NCBI GenBank assembly: GCA_964567785.1
Contig: CAZMOK010000106.1
Location: 1 to 7,141 of the forward strand
Direction of reading: 5' to 3'
Source of the DNA: CAZMOK01 sp964567785
GTDB taxonomy: Bacteria; Bacteroidota; Bacteroidia; Bacteroidales; JAGOPY01
DNA: 7,141 nt
This document shows, one piece after another, positions 6,609-7,141 of this stretch. How positions within the stretch are numbered: the stretch's first letter is position 1; the number at the start of each line of letters is the position of its first letter. The notes under the pieces were generated by a model. That model was not told the DNA's origin, made no database searches, and saw only the letters and a list, made by a program, of their open reading frames with translations. The translations under genes and the position numbers were made by a program.

Positions 6609-7141
6609 ATGAAACAACCACTTATATTTCCTAAAAAGGGTAAAGATGACCCGGAATTGCAGAAATTGATAGAATTCTATAATGAAACGCTGGGTTTTTG
6701 CCCCAATAGTGTTAAAACTATGCATCACCGGCCGGGTATCGCCTATGCATTCATTGAAATGAACAAAGCGGTTATGGAAAACCACGGCAGGGTCACAAGC
6801 GCTCTAAAAAGGCTGATCGCATTTATCAGCAGCAATACGGCCGGTTGCAGGTATTGCCAGGCTCACACCATACGGGCCGCCGAGAGATATGGGGCTTCTG
6901 AAGAAAAGTTGAAGAATATCTGGGAATATAAGGAACATCCGGCTTTTTCCGATGCAGAAAGAGCTGCACTGGATTTTTCCTTCAAAGCCTCCACAGTCCC
7001 CAACTCAGTGGATGACGAAGTTGCTGAGAACCTCAGGAAACACTGGGATGAAGGTGAAATAACAGAGATAACAGGGGTTGTGGCCCTTTTTGGTTACCTC
7101 AACAGGTGGAATGATTCAATGGGTACCGAAATGGAAAGCGG
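6609..7141 (+). CDS. Carboxymuconolactone decarboxylase family (AhpD-like) protein, 3' end outside window
   Basis: 177 codons plus two bases are visible and the frame is open at the right edge; relatives have roughly 180-200 residues, so little is missing. The all-helical CMD fold is indicated by the core at about residues 63-96, with Cys80-x2-Cys83-x2-His86 (CRYCQAHT), and by the downstream FGYLNRWNDSMG stretch (161-172) common in these proteins. The CxxC pair is the feature shared with AhpD, the alkylhydroperoxidase partner, so a thiol-disulfide or peroxide-related activity is likelier than ring-cleavage decarboxylation. The true substrate is unknown. There is no signal peptide. The ATG at 6609 lies 46 bases after the osmC terminator. 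TATTTTTC at 6576-6583 is a possible -7 box, implying its own transcript with a short leader. Its neighbour OsmC also works with redox cysteines. Confidence 0.85.
   Translation, partial: MKQPLIFPKKGKDDPELQKLIEFYNETLGFCPNSVKTMHHRPGIAYAFIEMNKAVMENHGRVTSALKRLIAFISSNTAGCRYCQAHTIRAAERYGASEEKLKNIWEYKEHPAFSDAERAALDFSFKASTVPNSVDDEVAENLRKHWDEGEITEITGVVALFGYLNRWNDSMGTEMES

Overview
The window looks like a chromosomal segment from a member of the Bacteroidota, probably an environmental relative of the Bacteroidales or Marinilabiliales. The evidence is a TonB-dependent receptor with an N-terminal carboxypeptidase-regulatory-like extension, a DUF4465 surface protein of a kind I know only from this phylum, TAnnTTTG-like promoter boxes, and genes that lack clear Shine-Dalgarno sequences. 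Genus cannot be read from the sequence.

Left part (1-2154, minus strand): an open reading frame of at least 601 codons runs off the left edge. It encodes an exported multidomain surface protein (DUF4465 domain, a second Bacteroidota 'cell surface protein' domain, then the start of an Ig-like module). Upstream of it, at 1955-2154 and also on the minus strand, lies a clear cobalamin (adenosylcobalamin-class) riboswitch. The gene is therefore very likely the first of a vitamin-B12-repressed locus, whose remaining genes (in related loci a BtuG-like propeller, a BtuB receptor and a BtuFCD transporter) would lie outside the window to the left.

Middle part (2155-3530, plus strand): a roughly 300-base divergent intergenic region is followed by a small single-domain cupin with all its metal ligands (2456-2821). 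After it comes a 176-residue membrane-anchored protein of unknown function (3000-3530), starting at TTG and carrying a Trp-Cys-Trp-His-Asp motif.

Right part (3615-7141, plus strand): an 803-residue TonB-dependent receptor resembles haem/haemoglobin receptors but lacks the usual histidine between its FRSP and NPDL motifs. It is followed by an OsmC-type thiol peroxidase with its full catalytic set, a strong terminator hairpin, and a nearly complete AhpD-like carboxymuconolactone decarboxylase family protein with a CxxCxxH motif that runs off the right edge.

Two themes emerge: B12-regulated surface capture on the left, and outer-membrane uptake (substrate uncertain) beside thiol-based peroxide defence on the right. 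No tRNA, rRNA, CRISPR array, insertion sequence or phage gene was seen. I see no convincing wholly new system. The most worthwhile leads are the riboswitch-controlled surface protein and the small WCWHD protein paired with the receptor.
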